Part shown: positions 35,437-47,719 of the stretch, piece after piece
Layout of the letters: the number at the start of each line of letters is the position of its first letter
Position numbering within the stretch: the stretch's first letter is position 1
Source of the DNA: Marasmius tenuissimus
Taxonomy: Eukaryota > Basidiomycota > Agaricomycetes > Agaricales > Marasmiaceae
Assembly (NCBI GenBank): GCA_029532415.1
Contig: JAQOTA010000053.1
Location: 744,001-808,000 of the forward strand
Reading direction: 5' to 3'
DNA length: 64,000 nucleotides
The notes under the pieces: model-generated
The model's input: only the letters and a program-made list of their open reading frames with translations
Told to the model about the DNA's origin: nothing
The model's database searches: none
Program-made: the position numbers and the translations under genes

Positions 35437-37691
35437 ATGGGTACTAGCTCCTCAACTCTTCTGCCAGTGACTGGCATTTTTCTGTTTCTCTTATGGATTT
35501 TCAAGTTCCAAAAACAAAGAAACCCACCGAACCTTCCACCTGGCCCGCCCAGCGACCCAATAATCGGACACCTTCGCATCATGCCTAGCGAGAACCAAGC
35601 AGACGTGTTTCGCGAATGGTCAAAGATTTACGGTGCGTTTGATGACCCCTGTCAGGTACTCTAAGCACTGAATTCACGCGCGTGTCCTAGGGGATGTGAT
35701 GTACCTATCTGTCCCAATTCTCAATCGTCAGATTGTGGTCTTGGGAAGCATTGAAGTCGCTCAAGAGCTGTTGGACAACAGAGGAGCGATCTATAGTTGT
35801 CGTCCCAAGTTTATTCTTCTCGACGATTTGCACGTCTTCTTCCTCCCTTCGTCTCTCATACTTCGAGCTTACCTTTGTCAATAGAGCGGGTTGGAACCCG
35901 ATAGTCACCTTTCAGCCCTACAAGTCAAAACGTTTCGTGAAGCACCGAAAGATGCTCTCAACCTACTTCGGAAAGAAGGAGTGCATGGAGTTCAACCCGT
36001 TCCTCGCTGAAGAAGCTAGAGTGCTTATCAAGAACCTCTATCACGAGTCTATGAGCGGAGGAGATCGAGGGATAGACGGGTTGCGCTACGTTCACCGGTA
36101 AATTTTCGCACCAACCTCGAGACCACAATGCTTATCGGCTGCTCTCTACCAGACTCACTGTTTCCAATATCATGCGAGCTGCCTATGGACACCAAGTCAA
36201 ATCAGAAGACGACGTGTTTATGGTTATGGGAGAGCGCGTATCGTACTTGCTGAATAACTGTGGGCCACCAGGGAATACCCCAGTCGATCTATTTCCTTGG
36301 CGTGCGTTCGCTTTTTGACCTCCTCAGTTGCGTAACGCTCATCACCTATGTTTTGCCGTGTAGTTCGACACCTTCCTTCCTGGCTTCCGTTTCCCGGAAA
36401 CCACTATATCAAACTCGCCCGGGAGAAATGGTACGGGGAAGTCCGAGAGTTACACGACTTCCCGGTTGATTTTGTCAGGGATGGTATGGTATGTACATGT
36501 GGGGCGCGGGTTTCATGCCCTGGAAATGACTGACTCCCAACTTTTCGCCGGTGAGCACAGAAGTCGAAAACGGTTCAGAGATCCTTCATGTCCGATCAGC
36601 TTGAAAAGCTCAGGGAACGAGACGCAGCTACCGGAAGCGCTTCGGAAGAAGAACTAGAAGACATCAAAAGTGCTTCGGCTACGATATTTGCAGCTGGGGA
36701 GGAGACAGTGAGTCTTAAAAAGTGGTTTTAATCAGTAAAGTATCTCATAGGCTCATACTTCTCTCGTAGACTCTTGCGGCGCTCTCAACCTTCTTCCTCG
36801 CCATGACTCAGAACCCTGATATTCAGAGACGGGCACACGAGGAGATCATCTCAGTGGTGGGGGAAGATAGGCTACCGGATGTAGCGGCAGATAGGGAGAG
36901 ATTAAGGTATATTGACTGTGTGCTACAAGAAGCCCTAAGGTCTGTCACCTGTAATGGCGCGTACTTGAGACTTAAAACCTGCGATGCTGATCATTCTGCT
37001 ACAGGTGGCATAGCGGAGTTCCACTGGGTATATTTTTAATATGCACTCGCGTATGATATGATCTGACGACCTGGTGAGAATAGGTATCCCTCATCTTTCA
37101 TTGCAAGACGACGTGTACAAAGGGATGTTCATTCCGAAGGGCACAATCATGTTTGCGAATATTCGGTAAGTATATACCCCTGTATTTCTCTCCTCCCAGA
37201 ACTTTCTTGACCTCGGTCTTCAGGGGAATGGCGCGAGATGAACGCGTCTACTCCGACCCAGCTGACTTCAACCCGTCGCGGTTCCTTCCCGCCCCCGAAG
37301 GACGAGGGGAACCATTCTCACCTTCGATTTGGGGATTCGGTAGACGGTCAGTCCCTTCAAATTGTACCTTTGTCTCATTTCTTTCCCCTTACTACTTTCG
37401 ATGATTGCAATGGCAGAATTTGCCCAGGCCGCCACTTTGCCGATATAGCGATTTGGAACGTTGTTGCCTGCACCCTCGCGACGCTGGAGATTCTACCTCC
37501 CAAGGACGAGATGGGGAATGACATGATGCCTGAGTTGGTTGTTGTGGAGGGGTTGACTAGGTATGCTTGCCGATTGTAGCCGGTTTTCTATTCTGATCCT
37601 CTTACTCCCCAGTGGTATCGCCCCTTTCAACTTCCAGGTCCGTCCTCGGTCGGAAAAAGCGAGGGCGTTGATTGCGGAGGTTGAGGACTAG
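35437..37691 (+). CDS. Cytochrome P450, left copy of the mirrored module
   Basis: Twelve exons: 35437-35632, 35691-35829, 35885-36097, 36153-36301, 36364-36488, 36561-36707, 36770-36939, 37005-37027, 37084-37165, 37224-37346, 37417-37560, 37613-37691; 529 aa. Features: N-terminal anchor, hinge LPPGPPSDPIIGHLR, I-helix AAGEET, ExxR in QEALRW, SRFLP, and haem loop FGFGRRICPGRHFAD with C458. It resembles microbial P450s related to CYP620/CYP64-type O-methylsterigmatocystin oxidoreductase annotations common in basidiomycetes. The second intron seems to begin with GC (35830), where the mirror copy has GT. The secreted-protein and AA7 genes follow on the same strand. Apparently intact. Confidence 0.95.
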
Positions 37692-38035
37692 GAGGAACAG
37701 TGCCGACTGAGGAACCATTATCCACGTACTTCAGGGATGTGTCCTGGGTACATATTACGAGGTGTAGGTAGTGCTACGAAGCAAAAAGAAATGGTTGCCA
37801 AGTTCGAGCCTCGGAGTGGTTCGGGGTTGTGGTCGAAGCTTGTTGACGCTCGGTCCGCGGGGTAGGCACTACTAAGCGCCCATCATGAATTGTAGAAACC
37901 TGCACCGCATTGACTCTGACAGTAACCATCATCACCGCCAGCACCAATGAAACATCGATCCCGAGACAGGGTCGCAGTTCTCTCAGCTCATCCTCTTCCT
38001 CTTACTTCCCCTGAGACCTGGTTACCATAAATCAA
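37692..38035. other. Spacer between P450 and secreted-protein gene
   Basis: 344 nt, no open frame of note. It should hold the P450 terminator and the promoter of the next gene. Confidence 0.5.
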
Positions 38036-38989
38036 ACGAACTCGCTTTTCCGACTCCTAACCCTGGTTTCCCTTTGGTCACTCATACAACTTCATGTGTC
38101 GGCACAAAGTCGCGAGGTGATAGTGAACCATGCCGACACGAACCAGATTACCTATGGAGGCGGTATGTTATATTCGCGTTAGTCTCAGCACGTGACTTAT
38201 CCTGTTCTGATACCAAATAGGAGCTGTCCCAGACGGTAATCTCTGCAAGTTTGATGAGAACGGTTCAATGTTAGGTGGCCAATCGGGTTCGTGTTCAGTA
38301 AAGCTCAAAAACCGAACCTGCAAAGATTTTGAGGCAAAATAATTTTCGACAGCCTGCTACAACGTTCAACCTCAACCACCATGCACCGAATCTGCGTCAA
38401 TAAGCCAACAGAACACGTCCTTTGCTTCATGGAAATTCAAAGGCACGTTCGTTATCAAGGCTCAACGCATTGCCTATCTGGCTCACTTGTTCCTCTTTTA
38501 CTCTTGGTAACTCTGAAGGTTCGGCTCTACGGATTACATCACTCCTCAACTACATCTCCCCCATATACAACGTTGATATCGATGGGAAGATTACTGAAGC
38601 GGACGGTGCTCAGATTGGGAAGGACTCGGGGCCTTTTACGTGCTTCACCTTGTTCACAGTCGATGGCCTGGATCCCAAAGTCGAGCATAGCGTGAATTTG
38701 ACGGTGAAAGGGGCCTCACCAAACAGGAATACTACCATTGATCGCAATGGACAAGCTACGGTCCTGTCGTTCTCGCGGATCAATTATACGTGAGTATCCA
38801 AATTCCTGATTCGATGTGAACAAGCGTGTTGACTGTCGTATCAGCTACACCACCGGCGACGAGTCTGGGTCAACGACGGGAAACTCGACGGACAGCAATG
38901 GGAATGGGAACGGGGCCCAGCAACTTCATACTATCTCAGCCATAGTGCTTCTGCTGTCGACACTAGCGTTGTTCACCGGGTTTCACTAG
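38036..38989 (+). CDS. Secreted, C-terminally anchored protein, left copy; start ATG appears lost
   Basis: Exons 38036-38162, 38221-38286, 38353-38442, 38519-38789 and 38845-38989 give a 232-residue frame. It begins with a signal-like stretch (SLFRLLTLVSLWSLIQL), has several N-glycosylation sites (NTSF, NLTV, NRNT), a beta-sandwich-like core (SALRITSLLNYISPIYN, DIDGKITEADG), a Ser/Thr/Gly/Asn linker, and a hydrophobic C-terminal helix suggesting a GPI signal or membrane anchor. Such proteins are common and uncharacterised in Agaricomycetes. Where the mirror copy has ATG this copy has ACG (38036-38038), and no in-frame ATG precedes it. The third intron starts with GC (38443). Possibly silenced, non-AUG-initiated, or a recent pseudogene. 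Confidence 0.7.
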
Positions 38990-39129
38990 GCAATCGTTAT
39001 ATCCTACCCATCCTGGTATCTTGCGATCACCCGAATGACTGATCGTTAGCCAGCTACTCTCGGTGGTGCTCAATACATAGAAGCCTTTATACCCCAGCTC
39101 AAATCCGGTGCTCGACTGACGCGCAAGAT

Positions 39130-39590
39130 AACTTTTGCTGCAGGTTCCTCTACACACGAGGCAACACCTCCCCCTTGTACAGCATCGAAATTGACGGGAA
39201 TAGCACTGTGACCGATGGCGCGTAAATGACAGGAACGGAGAGAGTATACCTGCTATACGCTGTACTCCGTCGATGGGCCAAGTGATTCAGAACATACGGT
39301 TGTTATGACTGTGCAGGGCCCCTCCGGGCTCCCCAAACAGGAATATGTCAGCTGACCCTGCCATCGCTGCGCCAAATTTGGGACAGGTCTCGATTGTAAA
39401 CTATACGTGCGCGTTCAATTGAATTGGTTCTTGACAGGTGCATTTGCGCGCGGAAAGGTTGACGATTGGTTATTCTTGTAGGTACACGACAAATCGCGAG
39501 GGCTATGACAATAATAGCGTTTCACACCTTCCTGTTTCTGGAGTGATACTCGTACTTACCGCACTGGTAGTGTATCTCGGTATCCATTAG
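39130..39590 (+). pseudogene. Relic of a second secreted-protein gene
   Basis: Directly after the previous gene lies a decayed paralogue of its last two exons. Recognisable pieces are NTSPLYSIEIDG, then an in-frame stop where the intact gene has Gln (DGA-stop at about 39224), a frame change, CYTLYSVDG, EHTVVMTVQG and a final hydrophobic tail GVILVLTALVVYLGIH. The 5' exons are absent. Tandem duplication followed by decay. Confidence 0.7.
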
Positions 39591-39761
39591 GAATTTCAGT
39601 ATGCTCCGACGCGCTAAACATGCAAGCTGCCATATATCTCGGACCGCTAATACTAATAAGTTCTTCCGCTTCTGCTTCCCAAGTGATCGACTGCCGTACT
39701 GAGACTTTAAAACGAAAGGTGTGTATGGGCACTCTCTTCCCCTCCTCCCCTCGCATTCCGT

Positions 39762-41733
39762 ATGGGCAACTTCCCTTCATCTCGCGCTGCCCCTGTGGGC
39801 TTCGAAAGCTGCCTCCAGTCAGCGTTACCCGCGAGTGCCATCTCACTTCCTAGCGACCTGTTTTACCCGTTGGCCGTGAAGCCGTACAATTTGGCGTACG
39901 ATATTACCCCAGCGGCAGTGATTCGCCCCAGTGCGACGGACCAGGTTTCTAGGGCCGTGCAGTGTGCATCAGTACACGGTGTGAAAGTTCAAGGTGGGTT
40001 TTACCTCATCGTTCTTGGATCGTCCGCTCGGCGCTCAATTTGCATATATCTGACAGCCAGGAGTGGTGGACATAGCTATGGTGATTACTCGATCGGAGGA
40101 CAGGACGGAGCCTTAGTCGTCGACTTGGTCAACTTCCAACAGGTTCGTAGCTTCCGTTGACAGCACTCCTACCTACACAACTCCGTTATCTCTCAGTTCT
40201 CGTATGATCAATCCACTGGCCACGCCACCATTGGTGGCGGGACGCTTCTTGACGATGTGACCAAACGGTTGCACGATGCAGGAGGACGTGCTATGGCTCA
40301 TGGTCTCTGTCCGCAGGTATGATTGTATTGCAAACTCCTAAGACTGACCTTGTGACATCCGACATTCCGCAGGTGGGGATAGGCGGACATGCCACAATCG
40401 GTGGAATTGGACCGCCTTCTCGAATGTGGGGGCTATCCTTGGACCATGTCATCGAGGCGGAAGTTGTACTGGCGAATGGGACGGTAGTCAGGACGAATGA
40501 AAATTCGAGTCCGGAGGTTCTTTTTGTGAGTTTCACCGATGTTTTAGGCGCATCTAGACTCACGTCGAATTCCTGTACTAGGCTCTCAAAGGTGCTGGAG
40601 CATCGTTCGGTGTGATTACCGAATTCAAGGTGATTACTCACCCAGAACCACAGGAGATAACCCAGTTCACGTACAGGATCGAGTATGTTTTTGCGATCGG
40701 AATTAATCTTCACGTTGATTCATCCTCTTGTCTTTCTACAGACTCTCTCTGTCAAGCAGGGACCTGGTCCAGACGTACACTCGGTGGCAAGAGTTCATCT
40801 CCCAACCTGGCCTGAGTCGGAAGTTTGCTTCCCAATTCATTGTCTTTCCGCTCGGAATGATTGTTGAAGGTGAATTTGACCATCATCCCATTAAATTCGT
40901 CCGGAGATTCCTGAACCGCTTTCTCAGGAACTTACTTTGGCCCTCGCGCCGAGTTTGATGCACTCGGATTCGCCGAGAAGGTGGCCTCGAACGCATCCGC
41001 GGTTTCCGTCACGGTCGATGATTGGCTTGGTAGCGTTGCCAACTGGGCTACACAGGAGGCTATCAATATATTCGGAGGAATCGTGAGTCTTGGACATTCG
41101 AGTTGACGAAACACGTCTCACTGACCACCTCCAATTGGAAGAGCGCCCCATTCTACTCGAAGAGTTTGATCTTCAACAATGATACGCTCATGTCGGCAGA
41201 CACGATTCAATCGGTTTTCAGCCTCTTTGACTCTACAGACAAAGGTTCCCTGGTATGTTCTCCAGAATGATTTGAAGAACTCACTTGGTGGCGGATCCTA
41301 ACTTAAAACGCTGACCTTTAGGTGTGGTTCGCCGTTTTCCACCTCGTAGGAGGCGCGATCAATGATGTGCCCACCGACGCCACCAGTTACCCTCATCGGG
41401 ATGGCTTGGTACGTCCATGTTTCAAACGCCTGCGCTCTTATACCCTTACTCACCCCCGTTTCGTACAACCACTAGATGTTCCTCGAGTCCTACATCATCA
41501 GAGTCCCCGGAGTCACTGACCAGAATAGAAAATGGCTCAACAACATCAATAGCGTCATTGAGAATGCCTCTCCCAACGCCAACTACGGCGCATATGCCGG
41601 ATACGTCGACCCATTCCTGGCAAACAGCGAGACGAGGTATTGGGGGAACAACTATCCGAGGCTCCAGCAGATCAAGAGTCAGATCGACCCACAGGATATT
41701 TTCCATAATCCGCAGAGTGTCGTGGGTGCATAA
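39762..41733 (+). CDS. AA7-type FAD oxidase (BBE-like), left copy
   Basis: Berberine-bridge-enzyme-like oxidase that oxidises an alcohol or sugar and passes electrons to O2. Ten exons: 39762-39993, 40057-40142, 40197-40316, 40373-40525, 40582-40682, 40742-40869, 40928-41082, 41142-41252, 41322-41408, 41476-41733; 476 aa. The FAD-binding half has TPAAVIRP, RSGGHSYGD with H83, and HGLCPQVGIGGH with C144: the residues expected for bicovalent flavin attachment. The C-terminal BBE domain reads NYPRLQQIKSQIDPQDIF. The start MGNFPSS has no signal peptide and resembles an N-myristoylation site. Substrates of the family include gluco-oligosaccharides and small alcohols; here unknown. Looks intact. Confidence 0.95.
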
Positions 41734-42478
41734 CTTGTGCGGAAGAAGCCCGGTGACTGATAGGTAGCTTTTCGTTGTATCCTCGGGAATTGTCATATTT
41801 TGGCTCTTCTGCTCGATCATGACCTTTTACGACTTAATACTACAGTACATAAATTCATAGCTAGTAGCTTGCAAATTGAAGTCGGTTCCGTGCGTCAGGC
41901 GATGGCATCTAGGGCCTGGGCCGTGTATACCAAATAAAATTTATCTCCGGTCTGAGATATCGGGTGTTTTTTGATAGGTGAAATCGTGGCGACAAGAAAT
42001 CGGTAGCGCTGGCCGTTCCACTGTTGGCGGATGTGGCAGTGGAAACGGAACGAGGTGATTGACTAGCAGACTTGAGGCCGGTCGTGATGGCCTGGTAAGT
42101 GATAGGTATGAGTCGTAGTTACACCCCGCTAAAGGCTGAGAGGCTGAAGCTAAGAACGCTAATGACGAGGTAACAAAGGAATTGATGTCATGACACTTGT
42201 TGGTCCCTGTGAATCCACAATCGTGACGGATGTAATCACCGAACAATGTGGCGTATTGTTTCTCCTCGGGGAAAGGTAACCAGGCACATAGCTCTTATGA
42301 CGCAATGGCGTTCGCAATGTTGGTAAGCTCGGCGTAGAAAAGAGCTATGTAGGTACAATTTGTTTGCTACTTTAGCTCGAGGGTATCGAAGAACAATGAA
42401 AGACAGAACTGTGTCAGTTCGAGTATTACAACATAAGGAATGACAAAAAAAGGAACGAAGGCGTGTGCGTGTATATAA
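41734..42478. other. Spacer between convergent AA7 genes
   Basis: 745 nt between the stops of two convergent oxidase genes. The minus frame at 41941-42246 has a Ser/Ala-rich run but no start or splice pattern I trust. Confidence 0.45.
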
Positions 42479-44251
42479 TCATGCGTCGGCTGGCTTCACA
42501 CTTTGTGGATTCCAAAACGTATCCTTCGAATCGACGTCCCTCTTAACCCTCTGCAGCTTCTCATAGTTAGGTCCCCAATACCTGATCTGTGGGGTACGAG
42601 ACCCAGCCAAATCTGGGTCCACATATCCCGCATACGCACCTAGAAGGTCTTCGGGATCGAGGAGAGTGTTGATCTTGTTAAGGTAATCCTTCGTCTTTGG
42701 GGCGAGTGAGGGGATGCCGACTGCGTAGGTTTGGATGTACTAGAGAGGGAGGGAGTGTGAAAAGGGTTTTCTTAGAGATGTCGTGGAGTCACGAGAAACT
42801 TACCAGAGCATCACGGTGAGCGTACGCTGTGTCGCCCATCCCCACATCATTGACAGCTCCGGCCTCCAAATCGAATATCGCGAACCATAAGAGTGTGCCC
42901 TTGTCGCCCGAATCAAACATGTCGAACAATTGGTCAATCCGGTCCCGAGGGATGAGAGTGTCATTCCGGAACGCCAGAGATTTCGAGTAGAATGGGGCGG
43001 GCTACCGAGTGACAAATTAGCACGAACTCCACCAGTCAAAGAAACAAATGACAAGCGACGTACAATCCCACCCAACAGCTTGATCGCCTCAGTCTCCGCC
43101 CAATTAGCCACAGTTCCCATCCAATCATCGAGCGTTACCGATTTACTGGTCGCGTTCTGACCCAGCTGTTCGTCGAATTTGAGTGCCTCAAATTCTGATT
43201 GCGGACCAAAGTAGGTGCCTTGGATGATCATCCCCCATTCGAAGACGATGAGCTGAGAGGCGAGTTTGCGCGTGAGATCGGGTTGCGAGATGATGCGTTG
43301 CCAGTTGGCGAAGGTTTGGGACATTGATTTGTGTGGGCCGAGTCTGTTTGGAGGTGTAAAGCGACAGGTTCTCCGTAAGTAGAGGAGGGTGCGACGTACG
43401 ATATCGTATACGAATACTTAACCATTTCACCGGGTTCCGGGTGAGTAATGACCTTGAACTCTGTAACGACGCCAAACGAGGCTGCTGCTCCTTTGACCGC
43501 CTGTTCAACCGGATCGTCAGTCAATGAATAGAACGAAGAAAGATCAATGGCCACATACCCAAAGCACTTCAGAATGGTCATTTTGACCCGCCCTAACCAC
43601 CGTTCCATTTGCCAGTACGACCTCAGCTTCGATGATATGATCCAACGCTGATCCCCACAGACGCGAAACAGGGCCCAAACCGCCAATCGTCGCGTGTCCA
43701 CCGATTCCGACTTGAGGACAGGTTCCATGAGCCATAGCACGCCCACCGGCGTTGTGAAGACGTTCAGTGACGTCCCCGAGAAGAGTTCCAGAGCCAATGG
43801 TTGCTTGACCTGTTGCTTGATCCATAGAAAACTGCAAGGAGCACATGTTCAATGTTGATGGGCATCAGAAATCACATACAGGGACACTCACCTGCTGGAA
43901 ATTGACCATATCAATGACCAACGATCCATCCACTCCTCCGATCGAAAAATCTGCATAGCTGTGTCCGCCACTGCGTGCTGTATGATGCGTGTTACAGCAC
44001 GTTGCAGGTGCGGGACTAGGAGGAGCTCACCTTGGACCTTGACCCCATTTTCCGTTGCACAGACCACGACCTTGCTCACTTCCTCCGTTGTGCTGGGCCT
44101 GACCACCGCGACCGGGGTAATATGGAACGCTTTGTTGTACGCTTTTACCGCCCTGAGGTCATAGAAAGGGTCGCTTGGGATGGAAATGGCCGTTCGTGGG
44201 AGAGCAGACTGAAGGCACGTTTGGAATGGCGTGGAGGGTGCGTTGCCCATG
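42479..44251 (-). CDS. AA7-type FAD oxidase, middle copy with fewer introns
   Basis: Paralogue of the flanking oxidases, convergent with the left one. It starts MGNAPSTPFQTCLQS, has RSGGHSYADFS (FAD-His), HGTCPQVGIGGH (FAD-Cys), ASFGVVTEFKVI, GTYFGPQSEFEAL and ends RYWGPNYEKLQR then FWNPQSVKPADA. At least three introns of the other copies are missing: between CPQ and VGIGG, between QG and TYFG, and between GTL and WFA. It therefore belongs to a different lineage from the mirrored pair, or has lost introns. TTTAAATA lies about 90 nt upstream. All flavin-linking residues are present, so it is probably active. Confidence 0.93.
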
Positions 44252-47200
44252 TTGACGACGACGAACGGTTCGACCAAGCTGAAGTGAGGAGAAGAAGGGG
44301 GTGAAAGGCAAGGCCTGTCAGCGTGCCAGTGGCACCACTTTAAATAAATAGGTCATAGGGCTGTAGTAGGAAATATCCAAGAAGGTATTGCGGGAGACGC
44401 ATGGGGAATTCGTGATGGTTGCTGTGATGACCCAAACTCTATTTGGGACCATACGGTCGACCTTGTATCCCTGAGTACTCTGGGATCGGGTGCAATCTAC
44501 ATAGCGCAATAGAGATCATAGGTGCACTTGAGAATGAGTAGACCATAATACCGTCGCGCTTGAGATGCTTGAAGTGCTGGAGTTGTGCCTGAATGCAGGG
44601 GAGATGAGATGAAAGGTGCGTGGGAATCCGGTCAAAGAACGACCGCTTTGGCCGACTGGCTGGAGTTTTTCAATTTGGGCTCGATCCGGATTCCGTGGTT
44701 TCCAGTATGTAACAGTAACCAGTTAGTCTCTAGAATGATTCGCACGGAATACAGCGATCTGAACTATTCATCTTTGCCAAACAGTCGGTGGAAAATTGGT
44801 TTTGGTGCATGAGAGAGCGCCAAATGCGACCTGCCATGACAGATGAACACACTGCATGGCAAGAGACCCGGAACGTTGCATAATGGCCCAACCTAGTCCC
44901 AATGAGACTATGCTGAAGATAGGAGGGAGCTGCGGTTTAGTTGTTCTGGGGACGCATTATCGAAGGCTGCAATTTTGAGTTCAAGAGATGACGGAATTTC
45001 TCCTCAGGGCCCTGGGACTCACGGTTTCCCTGCAGAAGGGACGTCATATGATGCTTCAACTCCCTCGAAGTACTCAGAGTGTCCAATGCTGATGAATGCG
45101 GATTTCAATACGTACAGTCATCTACTGGTCAATGATACAAGATTGGTCAATGATACAAACAAGTTTTTTGCACCTTGCCCTCATTATACCACTCTCATAT
45201 ATTTACTTGAGACCAGGATATGTATCTTTTATTGTATCACATTGTTTCTGTGATGATATAGACGCAGGAAAATATTCAGAAAAATGATTACTGGACTTCT
45301 TGGAACTATTTTGGGGCTGGAGAAGGTATTCTGGGCTCCTGGACCTTGTGCTTTGAGTTATATACTAGATCAGGCCTATAAAACATAACCTTGGCCCTCT
45401 TTTGTGTGTCAAGGGTGTGGAAGACTCGTCCCATCGAGTGTGTCTCCTTCCCCGCTAGATTTTGGCGCATTGATGGGAGATTCCCACCCGCCAAAATTTG
45501 TATCAAATTCACTGATTTCACTGTTTGCGATGGCCCGGTCGTTCCTCCACCAAAAGCAGCACTATGATGGCTGATATTATGTATTAGGGGGTATATAAAG
45601 ACCGTGGATTGCTCAGAATAGGATGGAATATCGGGGTGTCTCATTTATACGATGTTGTATCATTGACCGGTAGATGACTATAAGTACTAGATAGCATTCA
45701 TTTCATAGCCGTGAGCGCGTGAGCTTTCGTGAATCTCTGGAATGAATCACACGTAGGTCAGCGACTTGACGGCCCCTATTCATGTTCAAACAGTCGATGG
45801 AAAATTGGTTTTAGCGCAACGGAGAGAGCCAAATGCGGCCTCAAAGTGGCAGATGGACAGAGGGAATCGAAGTTACTTATTCTGAGGAGTCAAGTCCTCA
45901 TGAGCCCCGGAGACTCCGACGAATTTTTCCCCCACCTGCGGTGAACTGTCTCCGGAGAAGGGGTGTCATATTATAACGCTTCGAATAATACCCCTCGAGG
46001 CCGTTGAAGTAGAGAGCTCGGTGCTGATGAGTATGAATGTAATGCGCTATCCGGTCTCAGTGGCTCAGTTGAATCTTCACCCTTGGGCGCTTTTCGGTAT
46101 TGTCGAACTCCCCGCCAGATCGTACATAGTACACGTCCTAAGGGCCGAAGTAATATCTATTGCTACTGATAGAACACTCGAGCCAACTCGAGCTCCCTAC
46201 TGGGAAGTGTACTATGTAGGGCCTAGGCCTTGCGCATCAACGTCCTCGGACTGCGTGAGCTACGGATCACAAAAATCAAACGCGTTGGAGTGCCGCATAC
46301 TCCAAAGTTACTGGAGGTCCCCAGCTCTTCGCAGCATATCAGCATGAAGACACTTGTCCTTTATGGAGCTGGGAGTTCAATTGGCAAGAAAACATACCAG
46401 TCTACACCGTATTGCCCCTGTGTACTCGATAAATTAGGATTTTTCGCTGCTACTTCTCCGTCGGGCGTTGGTGCATTCAACATCCATATGTATGAATGAT
46501 TAAACTTTGAAGATTAGTGCACTTGTGCCAGGACAGTTGTCACTTCCCGCATCCTTATGATTCCTTGTCTACCCTGATATATTCGCTCAAATGCTTGTAG
46601 CGCATTCTCAACTTTGTCGGGGGTCGGCTTGGGGTCGGCTGTTACTGACCTATTTCAATCAATTCGGATGGGGTTTCCCGTGTGACCGAAAAATTTTCTG
46701 GCATGAATTCGGATGGCAGGTCGGTGACTGGTGACACCGGTGGAAATTTCGTATGGAACAATGAGGGATAGGGCAGGCTGAGGGAGAATCACGGCGGCTG
46801 AGAGTCGCCACCAGTCAAAATTTGCAGAATGCACCAGATTCAGGCCAAAAAATGGCAGAAAGTCCAATTTCTTGGCCTTTTGGGCCGCCCGAAATTATGT
46901 CACATTTGGGAACATTTCGGATGACCCCCCTGTGACCTAGTGACCATCCATCTTCCTTCACCTGGTGGTGCCAATATCAATAACATGATCTCTTACAGTG
47001 CAGCATATTTGACAAGCTGAATCGTCTATTACATGGTCTAGACCTACTAGATTCTTTGGGACGATAATAGATGGCGAGATCAGAGCGTAGTGGCTGATCG
47101 CTGATGTTGAACCTCGGATTCTGGATTCCACCGAAATAAGAGACCTTCCTTTCAGTTCCGACTTAAATGTCCGAGAAGAAGACGTACCGCTGCGACCCTC

Positions 47201-47659
47201 TTCATTCGACCAACAGCAGTTAATAGTGCACAGTCCGAAGTACGGACCAACATATTCGCTCCTTCGCGGACATGGGAAATAAATCAGCACAAGAACGTAC
47301 TAATTCACGCCGAACTGATGTGGGTACAGCACAATACAATACCTACAATGGTTCTTTGGAGCTTTGTTGCATTGATCCATGTGTGTAGATGGCTGAACCT
47401 CCAGAATTAGCACTCACCACCAAGACGAAGGCTGTCAATCCCCGTGTCCTCATTCTTCGCCTTCGTTCATCTGCTTGTTCCGAGGCCCATGCCGTTCTGT
47501 TACGCCGTTGTAGCTTTGACCCGCCTATTTCAAACCATTCATTGCACGTAACAAGCCCAAGAACATTTTGGGACGATGTGGCGTTTGGGTTTGGACCTTG
47601 GTTTCTCTATAGGTTGTGCCAAAGCAGGACATCGTCCGGTTCTCACCCTCACAGAAACG
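44252..47659. other. Gene-poor region with diverged repeats
   Basis: 3.4 kb without a convincing gene. It contains two related segments (listed separately), a short doubling of GTCAATGATACAA at about 45128-45156 and a GGGGTCGGCTT doubling near 46620. A frame starting MKTLVLYGAGSS at 46344 is too short and lacks a domain. Possibly built from old repeats. Confidence 0.45.
44731..46040. repeat. Diverged direct repeat, about 1 kb apart
   Basis: Copies at about 44731-45110 and 45731-46040 share blocks in the same order: AAACAGTCG then TGGAAAATTGGTTTT, GAGAGCCAAATGCG or a close variant, GAAGGGACGTCATAT versus GAAGGGGTGTCATAT, and GTGCTGATGA or a close variant. Internal indels are frequent. No coding capacity recognised. 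Confidence 0.5.
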
Positions 47660-47666
47660 TATAAAA
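47660..47666 (+). promoter_or_regulatory. TATA box of the hydrophobin gene
   Basis: TATAAAA, 60 nt before the hydrophobin ATG; the leader between them is C/A-rich, as in strongly expressed fungal genes. Confidence 0.55.
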
Positions 47667-47719
47667 GGGTCGACCAAGTCGACCCAAACCTCATCTCGCA
47701 GACTACAAGTATCTCCAGC

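Noticed and set aside
39620..39762. Short frame MQAAIYLGPLILISSSASA as a signal peptide for the left AA7 gene
   Set aside because: The right copy has no equivalent, both copies conserve the MGN start, and a TTTAAAA promoter-like site lies between this frame and the MGN start.
46344..46499. Frame starting MKTLVLYGAGSSIGK, reminiscent of a Rossmann start
   Set aside because: Only about 50 codons, no continuation by splicing and no further dehydrogenase motif.
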